The notes beneath the pieces were generated by a model, which saw nothing but the letters and a program-made list of their open reading frames with translations, was not told the DNA's origin and ran no database searches. The translations under genes and the position numbers were made by a program. DNA of 64,000 bases, taken from Aurifilum marmelostoma (Eukaryota > Ascomycota > Sordariomycetes > Diaporthales > Cryphonectriaceae). Positions within the stretch are counted from its first letter, which is position 1. Each line of letters opens with the position of its first letter. Of this stretch, positions 1 to 11,446 are shown piece after piece. The stretch lies in NCBI GenBank assembly GCA_027559495.1, contig JAMXSV010000024.1:1674001-1738000 (forward strand), read 5' to 3'.

Positions 1-1617
1 GCCGGCTCTTCCTCTGGGGTGATGGCCTTCTCAGCTACCTGCGCAGGTGTCTTCTTTGTGATGTTAAGGGGTACGGGCGGATCAACAGGCGCTGGCTCCC
101 GCGGAAGTGGTGCTGCTGCACGTAGGGGAGCCGGCGGCTCAAAGGGCGAGGGCTGATCATCATCCAGGGTGACCGTCTCCATGAGGTTTTTGAGATCGGA
201 CAGAGAGCTGCGGCGCTTCTTCTTGAGGGGCTTAGGCGGTTCGATAACTTCCACCTCTGGCTCGCCGATCGTCTCGAGACGGTGCGAGCTGCACGGTCGA
301 TGTACGCTCTGGGGGCGGGTGCTCAAGTCATCAAACGCACCAGCGACACGCGGCCTATCGCGTGAGGCTGGCCGTCTCAGCTTATTCGGCATCGAAGAGA
401 CGCCCGTCTCGATCGAATGAGATCGGCCTATCCCAGACCTTCCCCAGCTTGAGCTCTCACCAGCCGATCCGTTTCGCCCGTGCTTGCTCAAGGTGCGCCA
501 TACTGAAGAGCGGTCCCCGTCGTTTTTGCTATTTGACCTCAGGAGGTTGTCAAACCCAAATTTCCTCCGCAGCGACGAAGTGTTGGAGTTTAGAGATCCC
601 GTCCCTGACTTGTAGTCTCGCGTCCTTGAGTTCCAGGACCCGTGAGCGGAGCTGCGGTCGGAGAAGCTGGTGAGCATGGCAAGAGGGTCCTCAAAGATGC
701 GTTCACAGTCTTCGACAAGCCTGTCGAGCAGGTTGATATAGTTATGAGCGCTCCCGTCGTCGACCAGGAGCTCCGCAAAGGCAAGGGTCAGCGCTCCGCG
801 GTCACCGTCGTTGCTGCACCCTTCGAGCAAGCTCGCAAGCAGCTTGATGAGGGCCGTGAATGCCCTGCGGTTCTGAGGTGCCATCTCGTTGAAGAGAAAC
901 CGCACAAAGTCGCCGAACTCACCAGGTACCCTGCGACCTGCTCGCTCAAGGAGCAGATTGAGGTGCCTGGGCGACATCACGTCTCCCATCTGCTCCTGCC
1001 ACGCAATGCGCACAAATTTCTCAAAGGCCACAAAGATGGTCTCGGAGGTGACGTCGGAAGAAGCTTCCAAGTCATATGGGCTCTCCATGAGCCGGTTGTA
1101 CAGGTCATTGACCGCAAGCTCGTCGACCGAGGACCTGTTCATCAGCAGACGCGCAGTGAAGTGACCCTTGCGGGACTGCAGGCATGCGACGTATCCGGTG
1201 AAGGTCTGCTCGAGGCGAACCAGCGGGTTCTCAGGTCGGTCCTCCTCGAGACCGATCGGCACAGTATCTTGGCTGGTACGGCTCCTGATTGAGCTCACCA
1301 GGGACTCCTTGGATACTGCTGCCCGGCTGATATTTGGAGGCGGACCGAGCAGGACCTCCTTCTGCTTGGGTCCAGGGCTTGTTGAGGTGATGTCGGGCGT
1401 GCTGCCGCCAAGGAAGCTCGACAGCATCTTGACGGGAGACGTGCTGAACAGCGACCTCGTCTTCTCCGCCCTTGATGCGTTGAAGCTGAGATTTCGTCCG
1501 ATCTTCGTGTAGTAAGAAACTAATGCAGGCGCGATGTGGGGATTGGCAACGTTGAACTGAGTGCTCAGCAGTTGGATGACTGCGTGGTGTTGTTCCATGG
1601 TCAGCGGCCGGCCGCGT

Positions 1618-1666
<49 letters not shown>

Positions 1667-3949
1667 GAGGAAAAGCGACCTACTTCGTCTGGAGAGTGTG
1701 GGAACAAAATCTTCCAGAGCCACATCATCCGTATACTGCTTGCCGTGCAGACCAAGCGTGGTCATTCGTACACGTCTCAGGTCCCCACCCCTGACCTCAG
1801 TCACGATCTCGACACCATAGTGTCCGACCGGGTGTCCCTTAGTGCCCTTCTCGTTGTCGACCACGATGCGGATCGGTGCAGGTTCTCTGCGGCCTCCGAC
1901 GAGCTGCTCTGCTGCCTCCTGAAACACCGCAGCGTGCATGCCCAGCAGGCTGTCGGGCATCTTCACGGATCTCAGCGTCCACGTTGGAGACTCGCGCTCC
2001 GTCTCCGAGAAGCGGCCTTCGACACGGGCTTTGACAATGTCCTCGCTCAGCTTGCCAGCCCTCCCCTCAAAGGCCTCCTGCAGGACAAAGCAGCTGGACG
2101 TGACTGCTCTACCGATCCCAAAGTCGCTGGTATGTGCAGCCTTCATCTCCCTGGTAGAAGTCATCCACAGCAGGCGGCCATCTTCTGACTCGGTGAATCG
2201 GACATCGGCAAGAGAATGCCATCCCGTAAAGACAAGCTCATATGACCCCGGTCCACCTGCAGCGTTGGTCATCGATGCAAGAAGCCCCGCAGGAGACGGT
2301 TTGTCGATCTCTCTGACCAGCTCCCTGCCGGTGGTGCTCGCGCTCGACTTTTTCCTGACCAGCACCACACTGTCGGAGAAGAGCAAGAGTATGCCGTTCG
2401 TATCCTGTCCCGCCAGCTGAGGCATGTCCAGGCTGAAGGGCGGTGCCAGCTCGGCGAAGTCGACGGCCAGGACCAGGCGACCTTGCGGTTCGAGGTCAGG
2501 AGGCCAGGACTCGACCATATTCCGGAGGCGGTTCGTGACGTGAGGCTTGTCCACCAGCGGCTCGTCCATTGAACAAATGTTGGTGATAATGTCCCTGGCC
2601 TTGAGCATAAGCTGCAGGGCAGGGTGTGTAATCGGCAGGCAGCCCACGATCTGGTCGATGAGCAGGCTATATCGGGGTAACCGCTGGACGGGCTCGATTA
2701 ATATTGATCTGATCGTCTGATCGCCCTTCTGCGCCACCCTTTGCCGGAAGCTGGACTGTTTATCGAGGAAGCCATTCAGGAGATGAGGGAAGTTCTGGCT
2801 CGCTCGGATGTAGTCCTGATAGCTATCTGTGAACTTTGGAAACCACTCCAAGAACAGGCGTGCCACCGAGAGGGCGCCGCTCGGATCCTTGGCTTTGGCG
2901 GAGCCTCCCCCTGCCCGGGACACACTCCCTTGAGGGGCATCAACGTGGTTTACCGCATCTCCTCCCTCTGTCTCATCCAGCGCCCTGCGGAGCTCATGCA
3001 TGAACGCCGAATTGAGCTCCAGGATACTATCCGCCGATCTAGGAAACAGCCTGTCCACCTCCTCCTCGGTGGGGCTTATGCTCTCGGGCGAGCGGTTCTT
3101 GGCACATTGTCGAAAGTCGGCCGCGATGACCTGTACCAGCTCTTCCACCTTGGCCACATAGCGCTCCTCCGTCTCGACAAGCTCTATAAGTTTTACCCGG
3201 AGCTCCTCCTTCTGGTCTTTGGAAAAGGACTTGCCCCGGTTCAGCGAGGTCGGCTTTGAAGGCGCCCTCCGTAACTTCGAGGTCGGCAGGAATACAGGCT
3301 CGCCCCACAGCTTCACTAATGATGTGTACATGCCATACTGCCTCAGTGTCGGGTCGAGCAGGTCGTCCTCGTCGTCGGGCACCTCCTCGAGCTCGTCATA
3401 GTTGAGCGGTATTATGGATCCTGGCGGCAGGACCAGGTCTATGTCGACGTTGCTTATATGTTGGGTCTGCAGGGCGCCTGATAATATCTGGATGATATCC
3501 GCCGTGTTCTCGGACTTGACCATAGACTTGGCAAGATCAGCTGCATGTTGTTCACCGAACAGGGCCGGGCCCGAGCCTGGCCTGTGTCCCGCCGCGTTGG
3601 GATATTGCCTCTTGAGCAGGTTCTTGACGACATCGGGCAGTTCGGTGAAGTACTTGAAGAGGCCAAAGGCCAGGCCTCTGTACACCTCGTCTCCTTGAAA
3701 TTCGCGCGGCAGACGGCTGACGACTGAGTAGAAGGGAGAGTTCGGAGAGACGGTGAGTCGCGGGAAGGAGTGGAAGCCGGCGGGCGTGAAGACGTGTATC
3801 TGGATGCGCGAGCTGTTCTGGGTGTAGTTGGCGGTGGTGGACGCGCCGTGGAAGACCAGGATGGGAAGGTGGCCCAGCTGAGGGTCATTTGTGTAGTAGA
3901 GGTTGACGCTCTCGGGCGCCAGTGCCAGCTCCTCGGTAACTCGAACCAT
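1..3949 (-). CDS. bud3: BUD3-like Rho guanine nucleotide exchange factor (3' end outside window)
   Basis: Probable Rho GTPase exchange factor acting at septation and polarity sites. Exon 1 runs 3949 to 1684 and exon 2 runs 1579 to beyond base 1. The intron (1580-1683) has a GTAGGT donor, a CTGAC branch point and a CAG acceptor, and joining restores one frame across more than 1,280 codons. A Dbl-homology domain lies at about residues 248-465: its first conserved helix contains LVETEERYVAKVEEL, and the third contains LIEPVQRLPRYSLLIDQI. A PH-like region with LLLFSDSVVLVRK follows. The N-terminal 200 residues (LGHLPILVFHG, REFQGDEVYRGLAFG) are what suggest BUD3 rather than CDC24 or RGF-type exchange factors. 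The tail is serine-rich and basic (PLKKKRRSSLSDL). The start ATG has a good context (CGACCATGG). The Rho-GEF call is firm; the BUD3 assignment is from memory of the family. Confidence 0.82.
1622..1661. repeat. (GA)20 microsatellite inside the BUD3-like intron
   Basis: Forty bases of pure GA dinucleotide sit inside the only intron found in the BUD3-like gene. Read on the gene's strand it is (CT)20, so it forms an extreme polypyrimidine tract just upstream of the branch point and acceptor. If the intron is retained, the tract encodes a Ser-Leu repeat and translation stops at about 1601. Confidence 0.9.
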
Positions 3950-5690
3950 GGTCGCTCAGCGGGCCGCCTGGAGCATGGTCTTGTCGGAGGGGTCGGGCAG
4001 TGGTGTGAATATGGCGTATGAGCAGGCGTGCTGCTAACTCGAACGGGGGCCGTGGAGGGTGGTCGAGGGCGGCGGCCGGGGAAAATGTTCAGATGAATCG
4101 GTCGAGTGCCGTGTAAGTGTGTTTGTGTGTGTATGTGTGTGGCGGGGCGTGCGACTCGGACGAGGGCAGAAACGTTTCTGTTGAGAGAAACAGACAGGAC
4201 GGGGCCGAACAGCGCGACTCTGGGGACCAAAACAAGATTCGCACCAGACTGTCCAATGGGCGGGCGTTCCTGTGCTGCGGGAACCTGCAGTGAAACCTGA
4301 GGTGCAGCAGGGTCGTGTGGTCCAGCCGATGCGCGACAGACTGGCAGCAGATTAATGGTGCATTGCCAGGCCAGGCCTGCGGTCTGGTGGGACAGGTCAG
4401 AGTCGGGAGCTGCAGGTCGGCCAGCCCGTCAGGCTCAGGCTGTCGGGTCAACAAGCGAGTGCTAGGGTCGTCCTGAACACGCAGGATGGATCAACTGTTG
4501 CGCTGCAGCGGGATTGCCACACGTTGGTGTGTGTGTGGCTATGTGTGATGGCGATGGTGATGTTGGCGAGATCGCGTACGACGATAGTAATGGGGTTGAC
4601 AATACGCCTTGCAAGAAAAAATAATGAGGGAAATGGTCGACGAGAACAACCGTGAGCAAGGGTCCAGAGGCGGGGCAAAAAAAAAAAAAGATTGTACAAG
4701 AAACAGAAACGGAACCGAGAAGAGAGAGAGAGAGAGAGAGAGAGATATTCGATTTGAGGAGCGTTATCGTCGAGGGCCACAGGAAGGAAGAACAGAGGGC
4801 AAGAGAATCAGTCTCTCGAGATTGTCCTTGTATGGAGGGGGGTTTCGAGCACGAGTGTGTCGTGTGTATGTACGAGAAGGTTACCAAGGAACACACAGAC
4901 CAGAGAGCCAGACCGGGACCAACAACAACAGGTGGGCTGGTAACCAGCAGCTTGTGTGTCGATGATGTGATGTGACCAATGCTCAATGTTTTGGCGCATG
5001 AAAATCAAAGTGGGCTGGGCTGTGGCAGGCGTGCGGGCAGGGCGGGTCAGAGACCACAACAATGCCAGTCAGCAGAGGCGTGTCAGATTTCGGATCTCAA
5101 CGCAGGTGGAACCTCTTTAGAGCCTTCCTTTGCGGACAAAAAAGAGGCACACAAAGCTGAACAGTACCAGGTGTGTAGACAGTGGACGTTGTGGGCAGCG
5201 GACGGTGGGCGACAAGGTGGAAACCCTGGGAACCTGGGCCTGGCCGGAAACCTTGGAAGTGTGTCAAGACCATGTCCAGGTGCTGGGTGCTGGGGTGGCA
5301 GGAGGAGGAGGAGGGGGGAGAGGCGGTGTGGATCGAGGGAAACCCGTCGATACCGCAGCGCAGTCCAAGCACACTACTGTGTACAGCACCAGCACAGTTG
5401 TCGAGCCGCGGCAGGGTGTAAACAGAACCCCACCAGCCACCCCAGGCGCGTATATCCCTGTCGACAGGGACCACCGCGGCTGTGACCTGATTAGCGCGGG
5501 TCTTATCCCCGTGGATCGGAGTCTGCCGAGCTCTCAAGGACCACCTGCCAGTCTTATTTATTTATTTACTATCAAAAGCAAATAAATTATCTCCCACACA
5601 CACACACAAACACACACACACACGTACACACACAAACAAAAATCAAGATCGACAGCACATCCCGCGATCCAGGGCCACCCACCGGTCACC
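3950..5690. promoter_or_regulatory. Divergent intergenic region, BUD3-like / DCC1-like
   Basis: About 1.7 kb separates the two divergent start codons and should hold both promoters and leaders. I see no conserved coding frame. It contains TG-rich sequence near 4120-4140, an (AG)12 run at 4721-4744 and a CA-rich run at 5595-5636 just upstream of the DCC1-like start. Confidence 0.5.
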
Positions 5691-6062
5691 ATGCCCACCT
5701 CCACCCAGCCCTCCGCCACCAGCATTCCCCTGAACCACAACCCGTCGGACCAGGGCTACAGGCTCCTCGAGCTCCCGCCCGAGCTCCTCACCCTCCTGGA
5801 ATCAGATACCCCGCCCACCCTCCGCCTCCAGCCCACAGAGGCAGCAGGTCTGCTCAAGACGCCAGACGACAGAACCTGGTCGCTCCGGCAAAAGAACACG
5901 TCCAACGCCCTCATCCTGCTGCAGGCCACAGGCCAAGGCGGCCTCGACGCCGTCGCCACTGTCCACGAGGTAGTGGAGCTTGTGCCCGAGGCCGAGAGGG
6001 CCGGTGCGCCTGCGACCGCCGCCAGGGGCAAGTGGCATGAGAAATTCGGAAAGACCAGGTGA
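5691..6062 (+). CDS. Short DCC1-like sister chromatid cohesion protein
   Basis: A 123-residue protein. Residues 22-80 resemble the N-terminal part of Dcc1, the Ctf18-RFC subunit needed for sister chromatid cohesion and PCNA loading: LLELPPELL, then a segment ending LKTPDDRTWSLRQKNTSNAL, where a Thr-Ser-Asn motif follows a predicted strand. The start codon has a strong context (CACCATGC). Dcc1 is normally about 300-400 residues and has C-terminal winged helices; these are absent here. The reading frame ends in a basic tail (KWHEKFGKTR), and no downstream exon could be found before the convergent RBR gene. It could be a natural short form, a truncated copy or a different small protein with a Dcc1-type N-terminus. 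Family call is from memory. Confidence 0.6.
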   Translation: MPTSTQPSATSIPLNHNPSDQGYRLLELPPELLTLLESDTPPTLRLQPTEAAGLLKTPDDRTWSLRQKNTSNALILLQATGQGGLDAVATVHEVVELVPEAERAGAPATAARGKWHEKFGKTR

Positions 6063-6563
6063 AGGACAGCGCTGTAGCTGTGGAGTACCATATCACGTCC
6101 ATCTTATCTGGCGGGCCCAAGATAGCCAGGAGAACGTCACGCATCTCACCACCAACAACAGAGCCAAGAGACAACCGTCTCTTTCTTTCCCTACACCAAC
6201 ACGATGAAGAATAATGCTAGAGAATGACCCATTATGAATTACTACTGTACACGCAAAGAAAATAAATCATGCTATACGCCACGCCAACGTACACACCCCC
6301 GATGACACCCCCGGTCGCGTAAGTGAAATTCTTCCTCTCGCCTCGAATCTCTCCTGAAAAGGAGGGGTCCCCAGAGAACCGAGATGCAAGCGGCCATAGA
6401 TGCTGTGCCATGTAAAAGCACCAAGAAACAAACACACAATTCTGGGTATCCTCTCTGTCGTAACTCGTCAAGTAACGCCTCAAGTCGAAACTTTTGAAGT
6501 GCACCCTCGGCAGAACCGCCACTGGCCCAGGTAGTTCTTTGGATCCGTCGTCGTTCCAGCCAT
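6063..6563. other. Convergent 3' spacer, no gene seen
   Basis: Five hundred bases between the stop codons of the DCC1-like and RBR genes. Only untranslated regions and termination signals are expected; no conserved frame was seen. Confidence 0.6.
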
Positions 6564-9500
6564 TCAAGTCATGCCCGCATACCCGAGAACTCCTGGCAGG
6601 TCGGGATCCCCATCGTCGTCAAACGCCATGAATGCGTTCAAGTCCAGATTCTGTAGATCACCACCCCGGGGCCCTCTTTCCGCGGCAATATTACCAGCAA
6701 CAGCAGGAGCAGCATCATTGTTACCGCCATCCTCACCAGTGAGATCAATCATCGGAGGAGGGCCCTGCGGTATCCTAATCTGGCGGGGGTATGCCCCCTG
6801 CGCGGGATCAGCGGCTACTTCGAGTTGGTATTGCGCTTCTGGTCGAGGCGGTGCTGGCTGGGGCGGGATCGGTGCTTGTGGCTCAAGCATCGGGCCTGGT
6901 AAGGCCGGCTCACCGGCATAGTTCATGGTGCCACTCAGATTGAAGAAACGGTTCGTATATGGAAAGTGGCGCAGGATATTATCATCACCCATAGGCAGTG
7001 GCGGCAGGCTGAGTGCGTCGGCAACTACCCATGGGGGAATGTTCAGCGGCTCAAGGTGTGGCGCAATGCTCTCAAACCTAAGAGCGTTCTCATCAGCGAC
7101 TCCCTGCGGGCCGTGACCGGAGGGCGGTGCGTAAAGCATCATACTTTGTCGACCATCGGGGTCAACGTTCACCATGGCTCCACCCGACCTCTGCCTCATG
7201 CCATTCCGGCCTGTCCACTCGGGTCCGGCAGCTACAGGAGCCACGGCGTCTACCTTTGGAAGGTACGCTTGTGGAGGCAATACTGGCGCGGGCTGGGCTG
7301 CTGGATTGCGTTGTAGTGGGGGCACAGCTGCACCTCCTGGGTGTAGCAGCGGTGCTGGTAGGGGCACTGGAGGCGGCTGGTGGAAAGGTACTGGGGCAGG
7401 CGGCGGGACCGCAGCATGTCCTTCTCTAGCTTCCAGTGGCCGGGCATGAAGCCCACGGCTACGTGCAAGTATCGCCTGGTGAATGCGCTGGCGAAACCCT
7501 GCCCTCTGAAGATGATCAGCAGCAACAGGTTGATGCCTGTGGGCACCTAAAACGGTCGTCAGCACAGCAGCCAGCAAGATCCACAACGTGTATGTGAGAC
7601 GTACTATTTGACCGTCGCTGTTGCTCATCCTTCTGGACCCTGTCAGATGTTTTAATCTCCAAGACCGCAGCATCGACGTCTGCATTCTCCTCAAGGACCC
7701 TCGTGCGGGCCTCCTGCTCTGCAATCTTCACCTCTTCGGCATGACGGGCATCAGTCCCCTCCTTGTCAAAGAGAGGACACTGGCCAACTTTGCCTCCTCT
7801 AGCAGTGTCATTGAAGTGTGTATAATCGCAGGATTTGGAACAAGTGTAGCACTGAATGTTGCGACATTTTGTGCATGTCATCTGGTAGCAGCTGTCAGCA
7901 GCATGATCACCAAGATTGCTCGTGAGCCCGTGTTCTATGCCCACCTTGTTGCAGCCGTTCTCCTTGATAAAAGGGGTGGAGCATTTGTTGCATGTTCGTA
8001 TCAACGCTGCTGACATGGCCTCCTCTATCGTGTGGCGAGCTGAATGGCCTCTCTCTAGAGCTGCCTCATCGCAAGACTTTGGGATGTGAGTCTCTTGCCG
8101 ACAGGCCCGACAACTCACCATCTTGCAGTCGGGCATCAGGCATCGAAACTCTTTATCCTCATCGAGAGGTGGGTATTCCTACGATGTATTAGAGCAAACC
8201 ACGAGGGAGAAGAGATGAACCAGAGCGACGAGATGCTACACACCATAGCAAATGGACAGAAGGGGCAGGTCTCGAGATTTTCTATCCCAGCCTCCCGGAG
8301 AGCAGCCTCTTGCTCAATGCGGTCCAATGCCGTCAAAGAGTGCGTGTCAAGAAAGATCTGCCGCTGATGAGGCGGAAACTGGCCCGTGCAGCCATCGGTG
8401 GACATGCAAGCCAACGTGTGCTTGGCAAGACCTATCTGCGTCTCTGCCATCATGCGAGCGCAGTCGCGGCAGAACCACTGTGGGATAGGCCGGATTGGTC
8501 AGTATAAGCTCAGATAATTGAAAAGATTGGACCACTCACATGTAGCTCTTCACCATCGCAGTGAACCATCCTGTTGAGTGGATGCTCGACGTAGCAGCAT
8601 CCACAGTCGGCGATGTTGCCCTCGTTCCTTGCCGTCTCGAAATTCTCCAGCTCCTCTTGCTCCTTGCGTTTCTTGTTCTCCGCCTCGGCGTCCTCTCTCA
8701 CCTGGACGACGCGGGCGGCACGAAACTCCTCGAGCGCCTCCCGCTCGCCCTGTGATGCAGCTGCTTGGATGCGGCGCTTGATCTCTTCGTCCGAGGGGTA
8801 ATAAGAGAACTTGTGGATCCTGAGCTTCTTCTTGAAAGGTGGGTTCTGGTCGTCCCACTCGGCCACGGCTTTGTGAAGCCCGAGGAAGGTGGGAAAGAGA
8901 AGCTTGCCATGCCCATCCATGTACTTCCGCACGTCGTCCATATACAACTGCGGGAAAGCTTGTGCCAAGATGATGTTGCTGCGTGGGTGTCAGTACAGGG
9001 GTGTGAAGCTTGGTTCTCTGAAGGGGGAAGGGATCAAGCCGAAGCAGGACCGATATGCACCTTGTCTTGAAGTAGGAGGGGTCTCTCCGCTCATTTCTGC
9101 GCCACTCGTTGTCCCATCTCTTGGCGGTGTTTTCCTCGCGCTGGAGGTCATCCTCGTCTTCGCGCTTCCTCTTGAGGTTGGCCTTGAGAGCCGTGGGATA
9201 CTGAACGCCGGCCTCTTGCTGGTTCAGAATCTGCTCGACTACCGCATCTGAGGACCAATGCCGCTCCTCACAGAGAACGTTGAGGTGGTCAGAGTCAATG
9301 TCTGGAAAGACCGAGAGGACTGCTGCTCGACATGCAGCCTTTGTTTGGTCGGCTACGAAAAACGTTTCTTGGGTCACTGACGCGTCCAACTCGGCCTCCC
9401 CAAACGGGTCCGGCTGTGGCGTGAAGCCGTCGTCCATCTCGTCAAGGAATGCCTGTCGGTCAGGGAAAGGTACGTGTTGACGCGGCTGGTCTGCAGCTGG

Positions 9501-9573
9501 GTGAGGTGGCATTGGGTTGAAATCTGGGGGCCGCAATGATAGCAGCCTGAAATAATTTGCGAGATCTTCTTGG

Positions 9574-9610
<37 letters not shown>

Positions 9611-9722
9611 CTGCCTCGCGATCTTCGCTCCCGCCCACTTGGTTTATATGATTCAGGTGGCACGTATGGTTCTGCCAGGATTGGCAAGAACGCGGTGAGT
9701 CGAGGCTTCCATTTGTTGGCAT
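6564..9722 (-). CDS. RNF216/TRIAD3-like RBR E3 ubiquitin ligase
   Basis: Ubiquitin ligase of the RING-IBR-RING class, which passes ubiquitin through a thioester on a RING2 cysteine. The six exons are 9722-9061, 8978-8540, 8477-8244, 8178-7945, 7881-7605 and 7546-6564. All have GT/AG borders and matching phases, giving 942 residues. Residues 130-210 resemble the upstream helical region of RNF216 (VFPDIDSDHLNVLCEE). RING1 starts with CGCCY at about residue 346. The IBR contains CPFCPF followed by a C-x4-C pair. RING2 spans CNKCSTPFIKENGCNKMTC, and Cys521 is the expected catalytic residue. The C-terminal 330 residues are proline-rich and look disordered, with an IDLTGE motif resembling a SUMO-interaction or binding motif near residue 880. 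A short poly-alanine tract lies near residue 45. Substrates are unknown. Confidence 0.88.
9578..9607. repeat. (CTG)10 trinucleotide repeat encoding poly-Ala
   Basis: Ten perfect CTG units on the plus strand are read as consecutive GCA-type alanine codons in exon 1 of the RBR ligase. The lack of synonymous interruption suggests that it is length-variable. Confidence 0.85.
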
Positions 9723-11446
9723 GGTTAGTCTAGGCTAGACACCAGGCAAAATCTGGGATGAAGGAGATGAACAAGTCGGGGGTGGGCCTGATGCCTGGGG
9801 ATGGGTCCGACGCGACGTGAATGAATGAGGGTGAGGATCTGGACTGAGGGGAGTGACCTGGAAAAGACAGGACAAGCTTATGGTGTCGATGCCGTGCTCC
9901 CAGACACAAGGTTAAAACAGCAGGTAAATTGGGGGAGGGGGAGAATCAGATGGGAGATCATGTGTAATAACAAATTCAGCCTCTCTCCCAGCCTGCACAC
10001 ACAGCCCTCATAATGAGGTCAGATCAAGTAAATGGGGGAGATTTTTTTTTCCTTCTTTTTTTCTCTTTTTTTCTTTAAGTAAATTCTTGGGTCTTATTTG
10101 GTTGCCTGTGATGGGTTTCAAGGTCCTCTTTCGAGTCTCTCGGGTGACAAAGTTGAGATTCGAGGACAGGATATGGTCCCCATATGGCGTATGGCAAGTA
10201 CAAAGTGCAACAGAGGTTCAAGCAGTTGGGTAACTGCTACCAGAAGGGACGTGAAGGTACGAGGATGTCCTCCCCAAGGAGTGGTGGTGCTACCGAAACG
10301 AAAAGCAGTGAAGGCTCACCTTGCAGAACACCGGAGAACGGAGGGGCGAAGCTGTCGAGAGCCGCAATATTATAGCTATACATGCTGGCCCAGGCTGAGG
10401 TTTGTCTTTCTGTCCCTCCTCGTCCCCCCTCCGCCTCTGGCGGTTCGACCGAACTCTCGACGGACGTAGACGCGATCGGCTCTAGATCTACCTCTAGGAC
10501 TAGGTCAGGTCATGAACTTGACAGCTCCTAATGACAGCGCCGTGGCAGCTCCGTGACAACGAGGCTATCCCGGTTAGTGTCGTACGGTGTCTGTCCCTAA
10601 ACGCAGGGAATGGCGCTCGAGCTCGCACCAGAAGACGACCGGCCTTCTCCTTGACGCCTGTAGTTAGTCCGTATTTCTTCTCCTTTCGAATGCTTTTCTT
10701 TCTTTCTTGGGTATCTGTAAGCCGCGCAGGGCAATACAGGATGTGTGACGGGAGGACACACACAGAGAAAGTGAGAGAGGAGGGGAGAGAGAGAAAGAGA
10801 GAGAGAAGGTGTCACTGGAAAAAAGACCAGGACGCCTGATCTGGCGGGCGACAATATGCCCGCCTCAGCGAACGTCCGGGCTGAGTGGGTTGCTGGTGTT
10901 GGCGTGCCACCTGATCGATCCGCCTGTCCCACTTCCCCCAAATATTGACCACCCAACAGCACATTAGTACATCTTCTCGCCTTGCTTCTGCTGTGCTGTG
11001 TTATTGAGCTAAAATACAGTAGGGTCCACTTCATTCTCTCGCTCAAACCCTGGTATCCCTGCTCCCGCTGAGCCGCTGCATCCACTTAGCAGTTCCGTCT
11101 CACAAAGCCCCAGAAGGGGACAAGTCTACTTACTTTACAGTACTTCTGCGCCCCCAGGGGGGCTCACTGTGAACCTGAACCAGGCAGATTTTGGGGGGTG
11201 AGGCTGCCAATTTCACGGCCAAAAGTGTAGTAATAACTTGATGGGCTTGCCCTGCAGAGGGGACAGGGGACAGCACAACGATGATTCAGCTACATTCACA
11301 ACATTACTTTTGCAAACATGGCAGCGCATGACAGTGGCAATTAAACTGGCCCCGGAGCTTAGACCGTGTAGTATTGGATTACATGCTGCGGGGTCGCGGG
11401 AAAAGGTGACAGCTCATATGATCCACAGCTTGCTACCTTAAAACCA
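9723..11446. promoter_or_regulatory. RBR promoter and RAD4 3' flank
   Basis: About 1.7 kb between the RBR start and the RAD4 stop, both genes on the minus strand. It should hold the RBR promoter. Pyrimidine-rich tracts occur at 10040-10080 and GA-rich sequence at 10770-10806. No supported gene. Confidence 0.5.

Noticed and set aside
3454..4230. 258-codon minus-strand frame overlapping the BUD3-like N-terminus
   Set aside because: Out-of-frame shadow with Ser/Pro/Arg-rich low-complexity sequence.
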